Origin: UBA3792 sp964426415
Lineage (GTDB): Bacteria; Bacillota; Clostridia; Christensenellales; CAG-138
Assembly: GCA_964426415.1 (NCBI GenBank)
Contig: CAYRQM010000024.1
Coordinates: 1-27,829 of the forward strand
Direction of reading: 5' to 3'
DNA length: 27,829 nucleotides
How positions within the stretch are numbered: the stretch's first letter is position 1; every line of letters begins with the position of its first letter. Shown here in pieces: positions 15,183-22,593 of this stretch. The notes below the pieces were generated by a model. That model was given only the letters and a program-made list of their open reading frames with translations. It was not told where the DNA came from and searched no databases. The translations under genes were made by a program, and so were the position numbers.

Positions 15183-15851
15183 ATGATCCAATTTGGAAAC
15201 GACTGGGACGCGCTGTTAGTGGATGCGTTCGCCGCGCCGTCCTATGTGGCGCTGCGGCAGTTTTTGGCGGCGGAATATCGTGCGCACACGATCTATCCCG
15301 ATATGTACGACATCTTCAACGCGCTGAAGCTGACCGCCTGCCACGACACGAAGGTGGTTATCATCGGGCAAGACCCGTACCACGGCGAAGGGCAAGCCCA
15401 CGGGTTGAGCTTTTCGGTGCAGCGGGGCATCGCCATTCCGCCGTCGTTGGTCAACATCTACAAGGAGCTGGTGCAGGACGTCGGCATCAATCCGCCGACG
15501 CAGGGCGATTTGACGTGCTGGGCAAAGCAGGGCGTCTTGCTGCTGAACAACGTGCTGACCGTGCGCGCACATCAGCCGAACAGCCACAAGAACATGGGTT
15601 GGGAGCAGTTTACCGACGCGGTGATTCGCGTGCTGGATCAAAAGCAAACGCCCGTTGTGTTTTTGCTGTGGGGCGCCAACGCCCGCAACAAGGCAAAGCT
15701 GGTGCAAAATCCCATCCATGTCAAGCTGGAAGCGCCGCACCCCTCCCCCCTGTCGGCTTACAACGGATTCTTCGGCTGCAAGCATTTTTCCAAGGCAAAT
15801 GCGATTCTGACGCAGTCGGGACAGACGCCCATCGATTGGCAAGTTCCGTAA
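15183..15851 (+). CDS. ung: Uracil-DNA glycosylase, family 1
   Basis: 222 residues, the usual length. The enzyme removes uracil from DNA at the start of base excision repair. Catalytic motif GQDPYHGEGQAHGLSFS at 62-78 holds the water-activating Asp64; LLLNNVLTVR at about 119-128 and HPSPLSAYNGFFG at 186-198, with the catalytic His186, complete the active site. The start is ATG 15183, with a weak GTGGGG ribosome site; the in-frame codon at 15093 lies within the divergent promoter and is rejected. The gene stands alone between its own promoter and the tRNA-Glu promoter. Confidence 0.97.
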   Translation: MIQFGNDWDALLVDAFAAPSYVALRQFLAAEYRAHTIYPDMYDIFNALKLTACHDTKVVIIGQDPYHGEGQAHGLSFSVQRGIAIPPSLVNIYKELVQDVGINPPTQGDLTCWAKQGVLLLNNVLTVRAHQPNSHKNMGWEQFTDAVIRVLDQKQTPVVFLLWGANARNKAKLVQNPIHVKLEAPHPSPLSAYNGFFGCKHFSKANAILTQSGQTPIDWQVP

Positions 15852-15878
15852 AAAAGTCGGACAATTTTCAAAAAAGTC

Positions 15879-15907
15879 TTGACAGCGCAACGATTCTTTT
15901 GTATTAT
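15879..15907 (+). promoter_or_regulatory. Promoter of tRNA-Glu
   Basis: TTGACA (15879-15884) and TATTAT (15902-15907), 17-base spacing. The mature tRNA starts 11 bases after the -10, so it needs little 5' trimming. Confidence 0.8.
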
Positions 15908-15918
15908 CTTTCTTGCGT

Positions 15919-15994
15919 GCTCGATTCGTCTAGTGGCCTAGGACACCGCCCTCTCACGGCGGTAACAGGGGTTCGACTCCCCTATCGGGTACCA
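15919..15994 (+). tRNA. tRNA-Glu (anticodon CTC)
   Basis: A 76-base cloverleaf with encoded CCA. The acceptor GCTCGAT pairs with ATCGGGT using two G-U pairs. The anticodon stem CCGCC/GGCGG encloses loop CTCTCAC-like bases with anticodon CTC; the T-arm is AGGGG/CCCCT with TTCGACT. This is the CUC isoacceptor reading GAG, not the commoner UUC one, so a second tRNA-Glu is expected elsewhere. Confidence 0.95.
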
Positions 15995-16003
15995 TATTCA
16001 TCT

Positions 16004-16060
16004 TTCCACGTTTTTTATGCACGCGTATAAAATAAACGCAAAGCATTATAAAACGTGGAA
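16004..16060. repeat. Inverted repeat between tRNA-Glu and an orphan promoter
   Basis: Arms TTCCACGTTTT (16004-16014) and AAAACGTGGAA (16050-16060) are perfectly complementary over 11 bp. Pairing extends inward (TTATGC with GCAT-ATA) with one bulge, around a loop of about 23 bases. The right arm sits where the -35 of the extended -10 at 16075 would be, so an operator role is possible. The left arm carries a T6 run that could also help end the tRNA-Glu transcript. Confidence 0.6.
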
Positions 16061-16074
16061 TGTTTTATAGGTTG

Positions 16075-16083
16075 TGGTATAAT
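16075..16083 (+). promoter_or_regulatory. Extended -10 promoter with no gene downstream
   Basis: TGGTATAAT (16075-16083) matches the extended -10 consensus exactly; no good -35 is visible. No reading frame with a ribosome site follows; the downstream 160 bases hold hairpins. The same TGGTATAATTCT core precedes the gtrA-like gene on the other strand. It might drive a small RNA. Confidence 0.4.
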
Positions 16084-16146
16084 TCTAAAGAGCAAATTTC
16101 TGCATCTTTATTCGGTTTATACCGCACGATATAAAACGAGTGACTT

Positions 16147-16171
16147 AAAAAGTGACTTCCGAGGAAGTCAC
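16147..16171 (-). terminator. Terminator-like hairpin reading leftward
   Basis: On the minus strand, stem GTGACTTCC/GGAAGTCAC (16152-16160 and 16163-16171) is followed directly by TTTTT (16147-16151). It may catch transcripts that escape the first terminator of the tRNA-Ser operon. Confidence 0.6.
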
Positions 16172-16173
16172 TT

Positions 16174-16227
16174 CAGACTGTCAAAGAACCGCATCTCACA
16201 AGCGAGGTGCGGTTCTTTGACAGTCTG
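16174..16227. repeat. 24-bp near-perfect hairpin
   Basis: Arms CAGACTGTCAAAGAACCGCA and TGCGGTTCTTTGACAGTCTG are perfectly complementary over 20 bp. A T-G wobble and three more pairs (CTC/GAG) extend the stem to 24 bp around loop ACAAGC. No T-run follows on either strand, so this is not a standard terminator. Confidence 0.85.
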
Positions 16228-16255
16228 ACCGCCCTTGGGGTGGTTTTGCTGTATG

Positions 16256-16304
16256 GTGCAATGAAATTTGCCCTTGCGGGCAGCAAGGGCAAATTTCATT
16301 GCGC
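16256..16304. repeat. 22-bp near-perfect hairpin
   Basis: Arms GCAATGAAATTTGCCCTTGC (16258-16277) and its complement (16283-16302) pair perfectly over 20 bp, with two outer pairs, around a five-base loop GGGCA. No coding content or T-run is associated with it. Confidence 0.85.
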
Positions 16305-16310
16305 GAAAGA

Positions 16311-16334
16311 AAAAGAAGTCCGAAGACTTCTTTT
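16311..16334 (-). terminator. Terminator of the tRNA-Ser operon
   Basis: On the minus strand, AAAAGAAGTC and GACTTCTTTT form a 10-bp stem around the stable tetraloop TTCG, and the T-run continues as TTTTTCTTTC. It lies three bases beyond the CCA of tRNA-Ser(GCT). Confidence 0.85.
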
Positions 16335-16337
16335 CTT

Positions 16338-16430
16338 TGGCGCAGAAGGTGGGATTTGAACCCACGCACCGATTACCTCAGTCTACTCCCTTAGCAGGGG
16401 AGCCCCTTATAGCCGCTTGGGTACTTCTGC
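16338..16430 (-). tRNA. tRNA-Ser (anticodon GCT)
   Basis: A 93-base class II tRNA with long variable arm. The acceptor GCAGAAG pairs with CTTCTGC, followed by discriminator G and encoded CCA. The anticodon arm CTCCC-CTGCTAA-GGGAG shows anticodon GCT, reading AGC/AGU. It is second in a two-tRNA transcript. Confidence 0.95.
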
Positions 16431-16450
16431 GTGCACGAATTGGGAAGAAA

Positions 16451-16538
16451 TGGCGGAGATGGTAGGATTTGAACCCACGGATGCTCGCGCATCAACGGTT
16501 TTCAAGACCGCCTCCTTAAGCCACTCGGACACATCTCC
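16451..16538 (-). tRNA. tRNA-Ser (anticodon TGA)
   Basis: An 88-base class II tRNA. Acceptor GGAGATG pairs with CATCTCC, then G and encoded CCA; anticodon loop CTTGAAA gives TGA, reading UCA and related UCN codons. It is first in the tandem, with 20 bases to tRNA-Ser(GCT). Confidence 0.95.
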
Positions 16539-16551
16539 TCGCGCAAGGTGG

Positions 16552-16580
16552 ATTATAACAAAATCGGCACGCCTTGTCAA
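16552..16580 (-). promoter_or_regulatory. Consensus promoter of the tRNA-Ser pair
   Basis: Minus-strand TTGACA (16575-16580) and TATAAT (16552-16557), exactly 17 bases apart: a full consensus match, 13 bases upstream of the first tRNA. It lies 36 bases past the stop of the GNAT gene, so the tRNAs do not depend on the upstream operon. Confidence 0.9.
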
Positions 16581-16616
16581 TGCCTTTTTCCACGCATTTT
16601 CGCCCACCGTGGGCGC

Positions 16617-17456
16617 TCAATAGCTGTCAAGGCAAAACCCGTTTTGCAGCGGAAGCGAAAAATTCGCGTGCAGCAGCGCATATTGCATCCCGACGGCACG
16701 CGCCGATTCCGGCACGCATTCCGGCGGAATCGTGGCGGTGACGGGGCGCTTGACCCTCTCCAAAACCGCATGCAGCAGCGCGTCAAACGCTTCTTTCCTT
16801 ACGCCCAACAGCTCCGGAACCTCGGCGTCGCAGGGCAGATAGCAGGCGTACCCGACCGTCTCCCCCGTCTCGTCCTGCGCCACAAGGCATTTGCCGCCGT
16901 CTTGAGCGTAATCCGCCATGCACAGCGCAAACGCCTTCTCATCGCGGATTGCCATGCCGTTGTGCGTGCGGCAAAACGCTTGATAGACCGAAAGCAAAAC
17001 TGCGGGCGCATCGCATTCCGAAACGGTCAGCCCCGCTGCGGGCGTCGCCGCTTCCAAGCAGAGCTTTCCGCTGCGCGTTGCGTCCACAAACCCAAGTTTT
17101 TTGTAAAGATCGTCCCGCACGGGATGCAGATAGGCAAAGTCGAATCCGTCTGCCTTGGCGTCGGCAAGCTGTGCGGCGACCAACCGATGCATCATGCCCT
17201 GTTTGCGATACGCAGGCACGGTGCAAACGCCCGAAATGAGCAAGGCGCGACACGGCTTCCCCGCTACCGCGACGGGTACTTCCCGTCCAAGCGTCATGGC
17301 AAGCAGCGTATTCCCTTCGAACATGCCAAAGGAGCGCTGCGGACAAAAGCGATGGGAAAAATACCAGCTTGTAAACGCGTCCGTATCGCCAAACAGCGTT
17401 TGCCAAAGCGCACGGGCGTCCCCTGCGTCCGCCTCCGTCAGCCTGCGCAAAATCAT
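16617..17456 (-). CDS. GNAT family N-acetyltransferase (Eis-like two-domain type)
   Basis: 279 residues from ATG 17456, preceded by GGGAGG. The N-terminal GNAT domain shows strand ISGVCTVPAYRKQGM with acetyl-CoA loop YRKQGMMHRL at about 83-92, then FAYLHPVRDDLYKKLGF, where the YxKLGF segment is typical of the fold's last strands. The C-terminal half (about 150-279) fits a second GNAT-like lobe as in Eis/Acetyltransf_9 proteins. It moves acetyl from acetyl-CoA to an amine; the substrate is unknown. ATG overlaps the rodA stop (ATGA at 17453-17456), so it is the last gene of the isomerase-pgi-rodA operon. A longer reading starting inside rodA has no ribosome site. Confidence 0.88.
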   Translation of the reverse strand: MILRRLTEADAGDARALWQTLFGDTDAFTSWYFSHRFCPQRSFGMFEGNTLLAMTLGREVPVAVAGKPCRALLISGVCTVPAYRKQGMMHRLVAAQLADAKADGFDFAYLHPVRDDLYKKLGFVDATRSGKLCLEAATPAAGLTVSECDAPAVLLSVYQAFCRTHNGMAIRDEKAFALCMADYAQDGGKCLVAQDETGETVGYACYLPCDAEVPELLGVRKEAFDALLHAVLERVKRPVTATIPPECVPESARAVGMQYALLHANFSLPLQNGFCLDSY

Positions 17457-18622
17457 AACGTGCGCCTCCCCATGGAAGCGCGGGCGTACACGCTCATGGC
17501 AATGCCGACGCACGCCAGCGACGCCAGCATATTGGAGCCGCCGTAGCTGATGAACGGCAGCGGGATGCCCGTGACCGGCATGGCGCCCAAATTCATGGCG
17601 ATGTTTTCGAAGATGTGCGCCGCAAGCATGACGGTGCAGCCCACGATCAGGCAGCGGCCGAACGTGTCACGGGCGCGCAGCGCCGTATGCAGCCAATGGA
17701 ACAGCAGCAGGAAAAACGCCAGAATCAACAGCATGGCGCCGAAGAATCCGACGCCCTCGCCAATGCCCGAAAAGATGAAATCGGTATGCCATTCGGGCAC
17801 ATAGCCCGTCTGCACCAGCGTGCCCTTGGTGAAGTAGCCCTTGCCCCAGAATCCGCCGCTGCCAATGATTTGCTTGGCGTGGAGGACGTTCATCCCCTCG
17901 CCTTCCAAGTCGCGGGCAGGGTCTAAAAAGACGCGGATGCGCTCTTTTTGCGTGTCGGTCAGGATGAACATCCAGCTTGCCACGCCGCCCGCGCCCAGTG
18001 CCGCGACGCCGCCCAAGACGTACACCCAATGGATGCGCACGCAAAACAGCACGCCTGCAAAGATGATGAGCATGACCATGGCGGTGCCGAAGTCGCGCTG
18101 CAAAAGCACCAGCACAAACGGGACAAAAAAGTACAGGAAGCACACGCCCACATCTTTGAAATTGCGCAGTGCGCCACGGCGGTCATACGCTTCGGACGCA
18201 GCCTTGGACAGTACGATGATGAGCACAACCTTGGTGATTTCGGATGGTTGAAACGCACGCGTGCCGATGGTGTACCAGCCCAATGCGCCGCGTGTGCTTT
18301 CGCCCGCAATCACCAGCAAAAAAAGCAGCACCAAGCAGATGCAGTACGCCGTCTTGGCAAAGGGCTTGTAGCGCTCGTAGTCGAACAGCGCAAGCGGCAG
18401 CAGCACGCCCATGGAGATGCCGATGTTGGCAAGCTGACGGGTGCAGTATTGCAGATTGAGCCGACCGAAAAAATCGGCAAACGTGCTCTCCGTCCCGTCG
18501 AAGGGATCGGAAAGCACGTCCAAAAGCGTCACCAGCCCGAACAAAACCAGAGCCGAGACGAACACAATCGTCACGACGTCCACACGATAGGGGGCTTTGG
18601 TTCGGGCGGTCAGTCGTTTCAT
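17453..18622 (-). CDS. rodA: SEDS peptidoglycan glycosyltransferase, RodA type
   Basis: 389 residues with about ten hydrophobic spans. RodA polymerises lipid II into glycan strands during cell elongation, working with a class B PBP at the membrane. Signatures: TRGALGWYTIGTRAFQPSEI, QRDFGTAMVML, VPEWHTDFIFSGIGEGVGFFG with the conserved Asp region, and near the C-terminus NLGAMPVTGIPLPFISYGGS, the SEDS family pattern. FtsW and SpoVE share the fold; the absence of mur/fts genes nearby and the sequence favour RodA, but the subtype is not certain. Both ends overlap neighbours by four bases (ATGA with pgi at 18619 and with the GNAT gene at 17453), so it is tightly coupled to pgi. Confidence 0.9.
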   Translation of the reverse strand: MKRLTARTKAPYRVDVVTIVFVSALVLFGLVTLLDVLSDPFDGTESTFADFFGRLNLQYCTRQLANIGISMGVLLPLALFDYERYKPFAKTAYCICLVLLFLLVIAGESTRGALGWYTIGTRAFQPSEITKVVLIIVLSKAASEAYDRRGALRNFKDVGVCFLYFFVPFVLVLLQRDFGTAMVMLIIFAGVLFCVRIHWVYVLGGVAALGAGGVASWMFILTDTQKERIRVFLDPARDLEGEGMNVLHAKQIIGSGGFWGKGYFTKGTLVQTGYVPEWHTDFIFSGIGEGVGFFGAMLLILAFFLLLFHWLHTALRARDTFGRCLIVGCTVMLAAHIFENIAMNLGAMPVTGIPLPFISYGGSNMLASLACVGIAMSVYARASMGRRTL

Positions 18623-20037
18623 CGAATGATGTAAGCTTCCTTCTTGGCAGGCGCCGCGTCCAGCTCGGCTTTCTTTTCTGCAAAGCCCGGCTTGCCCAGC
18701 AGCGCGTAGGTTGCCTTTTTGCCTTCCTCCACGCCCGGCTGATCAAAGGCGTTCAGCTCAAGCAGCTCGCCCGCAAATGCCGTCATAATCTCGAACAGAT
18801 ACAGAAGCTCGCCCACGGTGAAGGCGTTGACTTCGGGCAGACGAATGCCGTAGGACAGATGTCCGCTCTTCATCACGGCGTATTCCGTCGCCTTTTCTTC
18901 TGCCGCAATCAGCTCGTTTTGCGTGTGTCCGCACAGGAACGAAACGTCCGGGATGTCCAAATAGCCATCGGGAATTGCGGTGACGGCACGATAGCGTTCG
19001 ACGCTGAGGAACGTCAGCACCTTGTCAAACGGGCCTTCGGTGTAAAGCTGCACTTGGGAATGCTGGTCGGTGACGCCAAGCGCCTTCACGGGCGTTTGTC
19101 CCGCGTGAATGGTGCGTCCCGCGTTGTCCGTCGCCTTGCCCAAGGATTCCGCCCAAAGCTGCGCGTACCAATCGGAGATGTATTTGAGGGAATCGGCGTA
19201 GGGCATGAGTACATGGATGTTCGCGCCACGCCGCATCGCCGCCACCTGCAGCGCCGCCATCAGGTAAGCGGGATTCTCGGTCAGATTCTTGTTTTGGGTC
19301 AGCTCGTCCATATACGCTGCACCCGCAAGCAGTGCGCGAATGTCGATGCCGCAAACCGCCGCAGCCAACAGCCCCACGGGGCAAAGCTCGGAGAACCGTC
19401 CGCCCACGCCATCGGGAACAAAGAATGTGGTCAAGCCCTCTCGCTTGGCAATTTTGATGAGATTGCCCTTTTCGGCATCCGTGGTGGCAATGAGATGGTC
19501 GGAAATGTCGGCGCCCACCGTCTTGTGCAGCAGATCGGTGATGATGAGCAGCTGCGACATGGTTTCGGAGGTGCTGCCCGACTTGGTGATAACGTTGAAG
19601 CACGTCGTTTTCGGGTCGATGACGTCCAGCAGCGCCGCCATGCGTTCGGGGTCGATGTTGTCCTCGACATACAGGCGCGGGCCGCCGCGCTTTGCCTTGG
19701 GCAGGTCGTTGTAATGCAGATGGCACAGAGCCTGCTGCACCGCAATGGGGCCGAGCGCACTGCCGCCGATGCCCAGCACGACGAAATTCTCGAACCGTGC
19801 GCGCACCGTCGCCGCCGTGGCAAGAATCTGCTCCACAACCGCATCTTGGTTGTGCGGAAGCGCACGCCACTTCATTTGGTCGCGCTTTTGTTCCATCGCC
19901 AAAACGGATTGCGCGATGGGAAGCGCAAAAAGTTCGCGTTCGGTCAGCCCCCGCTCCCCAATCGCTTCTTGCATCATGTTGTTGTAGTCCACCGTGATTC
20001 GCATGGACTCGCGCCACGCGGCATTTTGAATTTGCAT
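18619..20037 (-). CDS. pgi: Glucose-6-phosphate isomerase
   Basis: 472 residues. The enzyme interconverts glucose-6-P and fructose-6-P in the cytoplasm, feeding glycolysis and amino-sugar synthesis. Seen: VVLGIGGSALGP (phosphate-binding loop), the family signature region TKSGSTSETMSQLL, VPDGVGGRFSELCPVGLL, and GHTQNELIAAEEKATEYAV. Length is close to the 450-residue Bacillus type rather than the 550-residue enterobacterial type. ATG 20037 has AGGAGG five bases upstream and lies eight bases after the sugar-isomerase stop. Placement between that isomerase and rodA suggests co-expression with cell-wall precursor supply. Confidence 0.97.
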   Translation of the reverse strand: MQIQNAAWRESMRITVDYNNMMQEAIGERGLTERELFALPIAQSVLAMEQKRDQMKWRALPHNQDAVVEQILATAATVRARFENFVVLGIGGSALGPIAVQQALCHLHYNDLPKAKRGGPRLYVEDNIDPERMAALLDVIDPKTTCFNVITKSGSTSETMSQLLIITDLLHKTVGADISDHLIATTDAEKGNLIKIAKREGLTTFFVPDGVGGRFSELCPVGLLAAAVCGIDIRALLAGAAYMDELTQNKNLTENPAYLMAALQVAAMRRGANIHVLMPYADSLKYISDWYAQLWAESLGKATDNAGRTIHAGQTPVKALGVTDQHSQVQLYTEGPFDKVLTFLSVERYRAVTAIPDGYLDIPDVSFLCGHTQNELIAAEEKATEYAVMKSGHLSYGIRLPEVNAFTVGELLYLFEIMTAFAGELLELNAFDQPGVEEGKKATYALLGKPGFAEKKAELDAAPAKKEAYIIR

Positions 20038-20045
20038 AAACCCTC

Positions 20046-20855
20046 CTACTTGTTGCAGCTATTTTTTAACGCTTCAAATGCGTTTTTGAGTTCGTCCAAC
20101 GTTTGGTACATATCGCTGTACGCTTCCAACAGCACCACGCCGTCGAAACCGTTTTCCGTGAGCGCTTGCAGCAGCGTGTGAAAGTCGTATCCGCCCTGCG
20201 GCGGCAAGCAAAAGCGCGGCTTTGCGCCGTGCATATCGCAGTCTACCGCGTGTACCGCAAGAATCTTTTTGCCAAGCGCTTTTGCAAACGCCAACGGGTC
20301 TTGTCCCGCACGGATCGCTTGTTTGACGTCCAGCGTGTAGCGCAGCGTATCGCGCTGCATTTGCTGCTCCAGCGCGGCGGCAAACGACGGCGTTTGGAAG
20401 ATGCACCAGCTCACATTCTCTAACGTGAGCTGCAGCCCGTGATCCGCCGCCCGATCGCACAGCAGGTCGAACACCTTGGCAAGCCGCTCGATCTGAAGAT
20501 TTTTGGTGACGCCCGCCAGCGTCGGCGCGCCGTGCATGACGTAATGATCGGCGCCCAGCCGTTCGCCCGCGGCTAAAACCTGTTCGTATTCGGCACACGC
20601 CTCTTGGAACTGCCTCGGATGGGGCGAAAACAGCTGCGGCTCGAACATGAGGCTCATGGGATGCACGCTTGTGACGCGAATGCCGTTGTCCTGCGTGCGC
20701 TTGACCAGCAGATCAAGGAACGCGGGTGCGTACTCGCCGCGACAGTTTAGGAAATACTCCGCCTCCGTCACGCCCCATTGGCGCAATAGCTGCGGCGCGT
20801 CCTCCAGCATCACACGGTCGAAAAAACTCGCGGTCGAAATCCCAATGTTTGCCAT
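20046..20855 (-). CDS. Sugar phosphate isomerase/epimerase (xylose isomerase-like TIM barrel)
   Basis: 269 residues from ATG 20855, which has GGGAGG six bases upstream; a longer reading from 20909 overlaps the promoter. It begins ANIGISTASFF, as many AP-endonuclease-2/xylose-isomerase-like barrels do. Metal and substrate strands follow the family pattern: ADHYVMHGAP, LQLTLENVSW with the conserved Glu, RYTLDVKQAI with Asp, and ILAVHAVDCDMHG with His. Members epimerise or isomerise sugars or inositols; the substrate is not deducible. First gene of the operon, so it may supply a hexose derivative to the pgi step, which is inference. Confidence 0.87.
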   Translation of the reverse strand: MANIGISTASFFDRVMLEDAPQLLRQWGVTEAEYFLNCRGEYAPAFLDLLVKRTQDNGIRVTSVHPMSLMFEPQLFSPHPRQFQEACAEYEQVLAAGERLGADHYVMHGAPTLAGVTKNLQIERLAKVFDLLCDRAADHGLQLTLENVSWCIFQTPSFAAALEQQMQRDTLRYTLDVKQAIRAGQDPLAFAKALGKKILAVHAVDCDMHGAKPRFCLPPQGGYDFHTLLQALTENGFDGVVLLEAYSDMYQTLDELKNAFEALKNSCNK

Positions 20856-20871
20856 CACAGCCTCCCAAACT

Positions 20872-20900
20872 ATTGTACCATTGTTTCCTGCAGATAGCAA
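20872..20900 (-). promoter_or_regulatory. Promoter of the isomerase-pgi-rodA-GNAT operon
   Basis: Minus-strand TTGCTA (20895-20900) and TACAAT (20872-20877), 17-base spacing, with an extended TGG before the -10. The start codon follows 16 bases after the -10. Confidence 0.65.
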
Positions 20901-20958
20901 ATGTTCCAAAATTATTTTTCAATACAAAAAATTATTTAGTATATTGTGTGATTTCTTA

Positions 20959-20987
20959 TTTACAAAAGCAAAAAAGCCGTGTATGAT
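20959..20987 (+). promoter_or_regulatory. Promoter of the PLP enzyme gene
   Basis: TTTACA (20959-20964) and TATGAT (20982-20987), 17-base spacing, preceded by an AT-rich stretch (20905-20960) that could act as an UP element. The start codon is 52 bases downstream. Confidence 0.7.
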
Positions 20988-21039
20988 GGATAAGGTGAAT
21001 GAGTGGAGCAATCCACAAAGAAATAAAAGGAGCAAGAAA

Positions 21040-22515
21040 ATGATCGATTTGACTATGAATCGTGAGAACCTGCAGCGTTCGATCGACAGAGCACGCGAGA
21101 AGAACATCATCATCCCCACCATTGCACAGATGCAGAATCCTGCGCTGATTCCCGAGAAGATTCAGGACAAGCTGACCAACGTTGGTCTTTGGGACTTGAA
21201 TCCGCTGAATCTGTTCCGCATCACGTGGAAGAACAACCCCATCGAAAAGGGCGGCGACGGCAAGTTTGGCGAAGTCAACTACATCGAAGTGCCGAAAGAG
21301 CTGACGGGCGTCAAGGCGCGCATCATCCTGTTGGTGGGCAAGTGGTTCCCGACCGGCTGTCACAAGGTCGGCGCATCCTTTGGTTGCCTCGTTCCGCGTC
21401 TGGTGACCGGTCAGTTTGACCCCACCTACCACAAGGCGGTTTGGCCCTCCACGGGCAACTACTGCCGCGGCGGCGCATACAACAGCGCACTGTTGGCTTG
21501 CAACTCCATCGCCATTCTGCCCGAAGAAATGTCGGCAGAGCGCTTTGAGTGGCTCAAGACCGTTGCGGGCGAAATCATCGCCACGCCGGGCTGCGAATCC
21601 AACGTCAAGGAGATCTTCGACGAGACCAAGCGTTTGCGCCAGCGTCCCGACGTCATGATCTTCAACCAGTTCGAAGAAATGGGCAATCCCCTTTGGCACT
21701 ATCAGGTCACCGGTCATGCGATCGCGGAAGTGGTCGAGAAGATTCGTGGTGAAAAGGGTCGCTTCGCAGGCGCCGCATTTACCAGCGGTTCCGCAGGCAC
21801 GATGAGCGCAGGCGACTATCTGAAAGAGCAGTATCCCGATTCCAAGCTGGCGGTCGGCGAAGCGCTGCAGTGCCCCACGCTGTTGAACAACGGCTTCGGC
21901 GGTCACCGCATCGAAGGTATTGGCGACAAGCATGTGCCGTGGATTCACAACGTCAAGAACACCGACATGGTGATCGCCATCGACGATGAATACAGCCAGA
22001 AGCTCCTCCGCCTCTTCAACGATCCCATCGGGCAGAAGTACCTCGTGGAAGAAGTGGGCGTTCCCGCTGAATTCATTGAGAAGCTGTCGCTGTTTGGCAT
22101 TTCGGGCATTGCCAACATGCTGTGCTGCATCAAGATGGCAAAGTACTACGAGCTGACCGAAGACGACATCCTCGCTTCCGTCTGCACCGACTCCGCCGTC
22201 ATGTACCAGAGCCGCATCAAGGAACTGGAAGATGCCGACGGCGCGTACACGCCTGTGATGGCTGCCGCCGATTACGCAGAGCATATGCACGGTCTGCGCA
22301 CCGATTCCATGGAGGAATTGACCTACGAGACCCGCAAGCGCATCCACAACCTCAAGTATTACACTTGGGTGGAGCAGCAGGGCAAGACGGTACAGGAGCT
22401 GAACGCACAGTGGTACGACAAGGACTACTGGACGAACGTCCAAAACCAGATGGGCGAGATTGACACGCTCATCAACGCCTTCAACGACGCCACCGGCCTT
22501 CTCAAAAAAATCTAA
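21040..22515 (+). CDS. Fold-type II PLP-dependent enzyme, substrate unknown
   Basis: 491 residues from ATG 21040, with AAAGGAG nine bases upstream. It belongs to the cysteine synthase/threonine dehydratase/tryptophan synthase beta superfamily: PTGCHKVGASFG carries the likely Schiff-base lysine K109; PSTGNYCRGGAYNSA (136-150) is the substrate/phosphate loop; TSGSAGTMSAGDYL (about 248-261) fits the glycine-rich phosphate-binding loop. It is longer than ordinary cysteine synthases (about 310 residues), with extra C-terminal helices after residue 400. Such proteins are often annotated only as PLP-dependent beta subunits; a thiolase-like role as in ornithine catabolism (OrtB) is a distant possibility with no OrtA-like partner here. 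Codon use is much more C/G-ending and uniform than in neighbours (AAG, AAC, ATC, GAA), pointing to high expression. Own promoter and strong terminator, so monocistronic. Confidence 0.88.
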   Translation: MIDLTMNRENLQRSIDRAREKNIIIPTIAQMQNPALIPEKIQDKLTNVGLWDLNPLNLFRITWKNNPIEKGGDGKFGEVNYIEVPKELTGVKARIILLVGKWFPTGCHKVGASFGCLVPRLVTGQFDPTYHKAVWPSTGNYCRGGAYNSALLACNSIAILPEEMSAERFEWLKTVAGEIIATPGCESNVKEIFDETKRLRQRPDVMIFNQFEEMGNPLWHYQVTGHAIAEVVEKIRGEKGRFAGAAFTSGSAGTMSAGDYLKEQYPDSKLAVGEALQCPTLLNNGFGGHRIEGIGDKHVPWIHNVKNTDMVIAIDDEYSQKLLRLFNDPIGQKYLVEEVGVPAEFIEKLSLFGISGIANMLCCIKMAKYYELTEDDILASVCTDSAVMYQSRIKELEDADGAYTPVMAAADYAEHMHGLRTDSMEELTYETRKRIHNLKYYTWVEQQGKTVQELNAQWYDKDYWTNVQNQMGEIDTLINAFNDATGLLKKI

Positions 22516-22522
22516 CACGCTT

Positions 22523-22559
22523 GACAGCCCGTGATCCTGTATTGCGGGCTGTCTTTTTT
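22523..22559 (+). terminator. Intrinsic terminator of the PLP enzyme gene
   Basis: GACAGCCCG and CGGGCTGTC (22523-22531 and 22545-22553) form a 9-bp stem with a 13-base loop, followed by TTTTTT. It starts seven bases after the stop codon. Confidence 0.9.
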
Positions 22560-22593
22560 CATATTCTGTTTTCCATTATTTGGGGGGCTTCGA

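Noticed and set aside
16590..16625. Terminator of the GNAT gene at the GCCCACCGTGGGC fold-back
   Set aside because: The stem is only five base pairs with a three-base loop and no T-run follows on the minus strand.
20956..22518. Minus-strand frame of 520 codons
   Set aside because: Antisense shadow of the PLP enzyme, whose codon bias keeps the opposite strand open.
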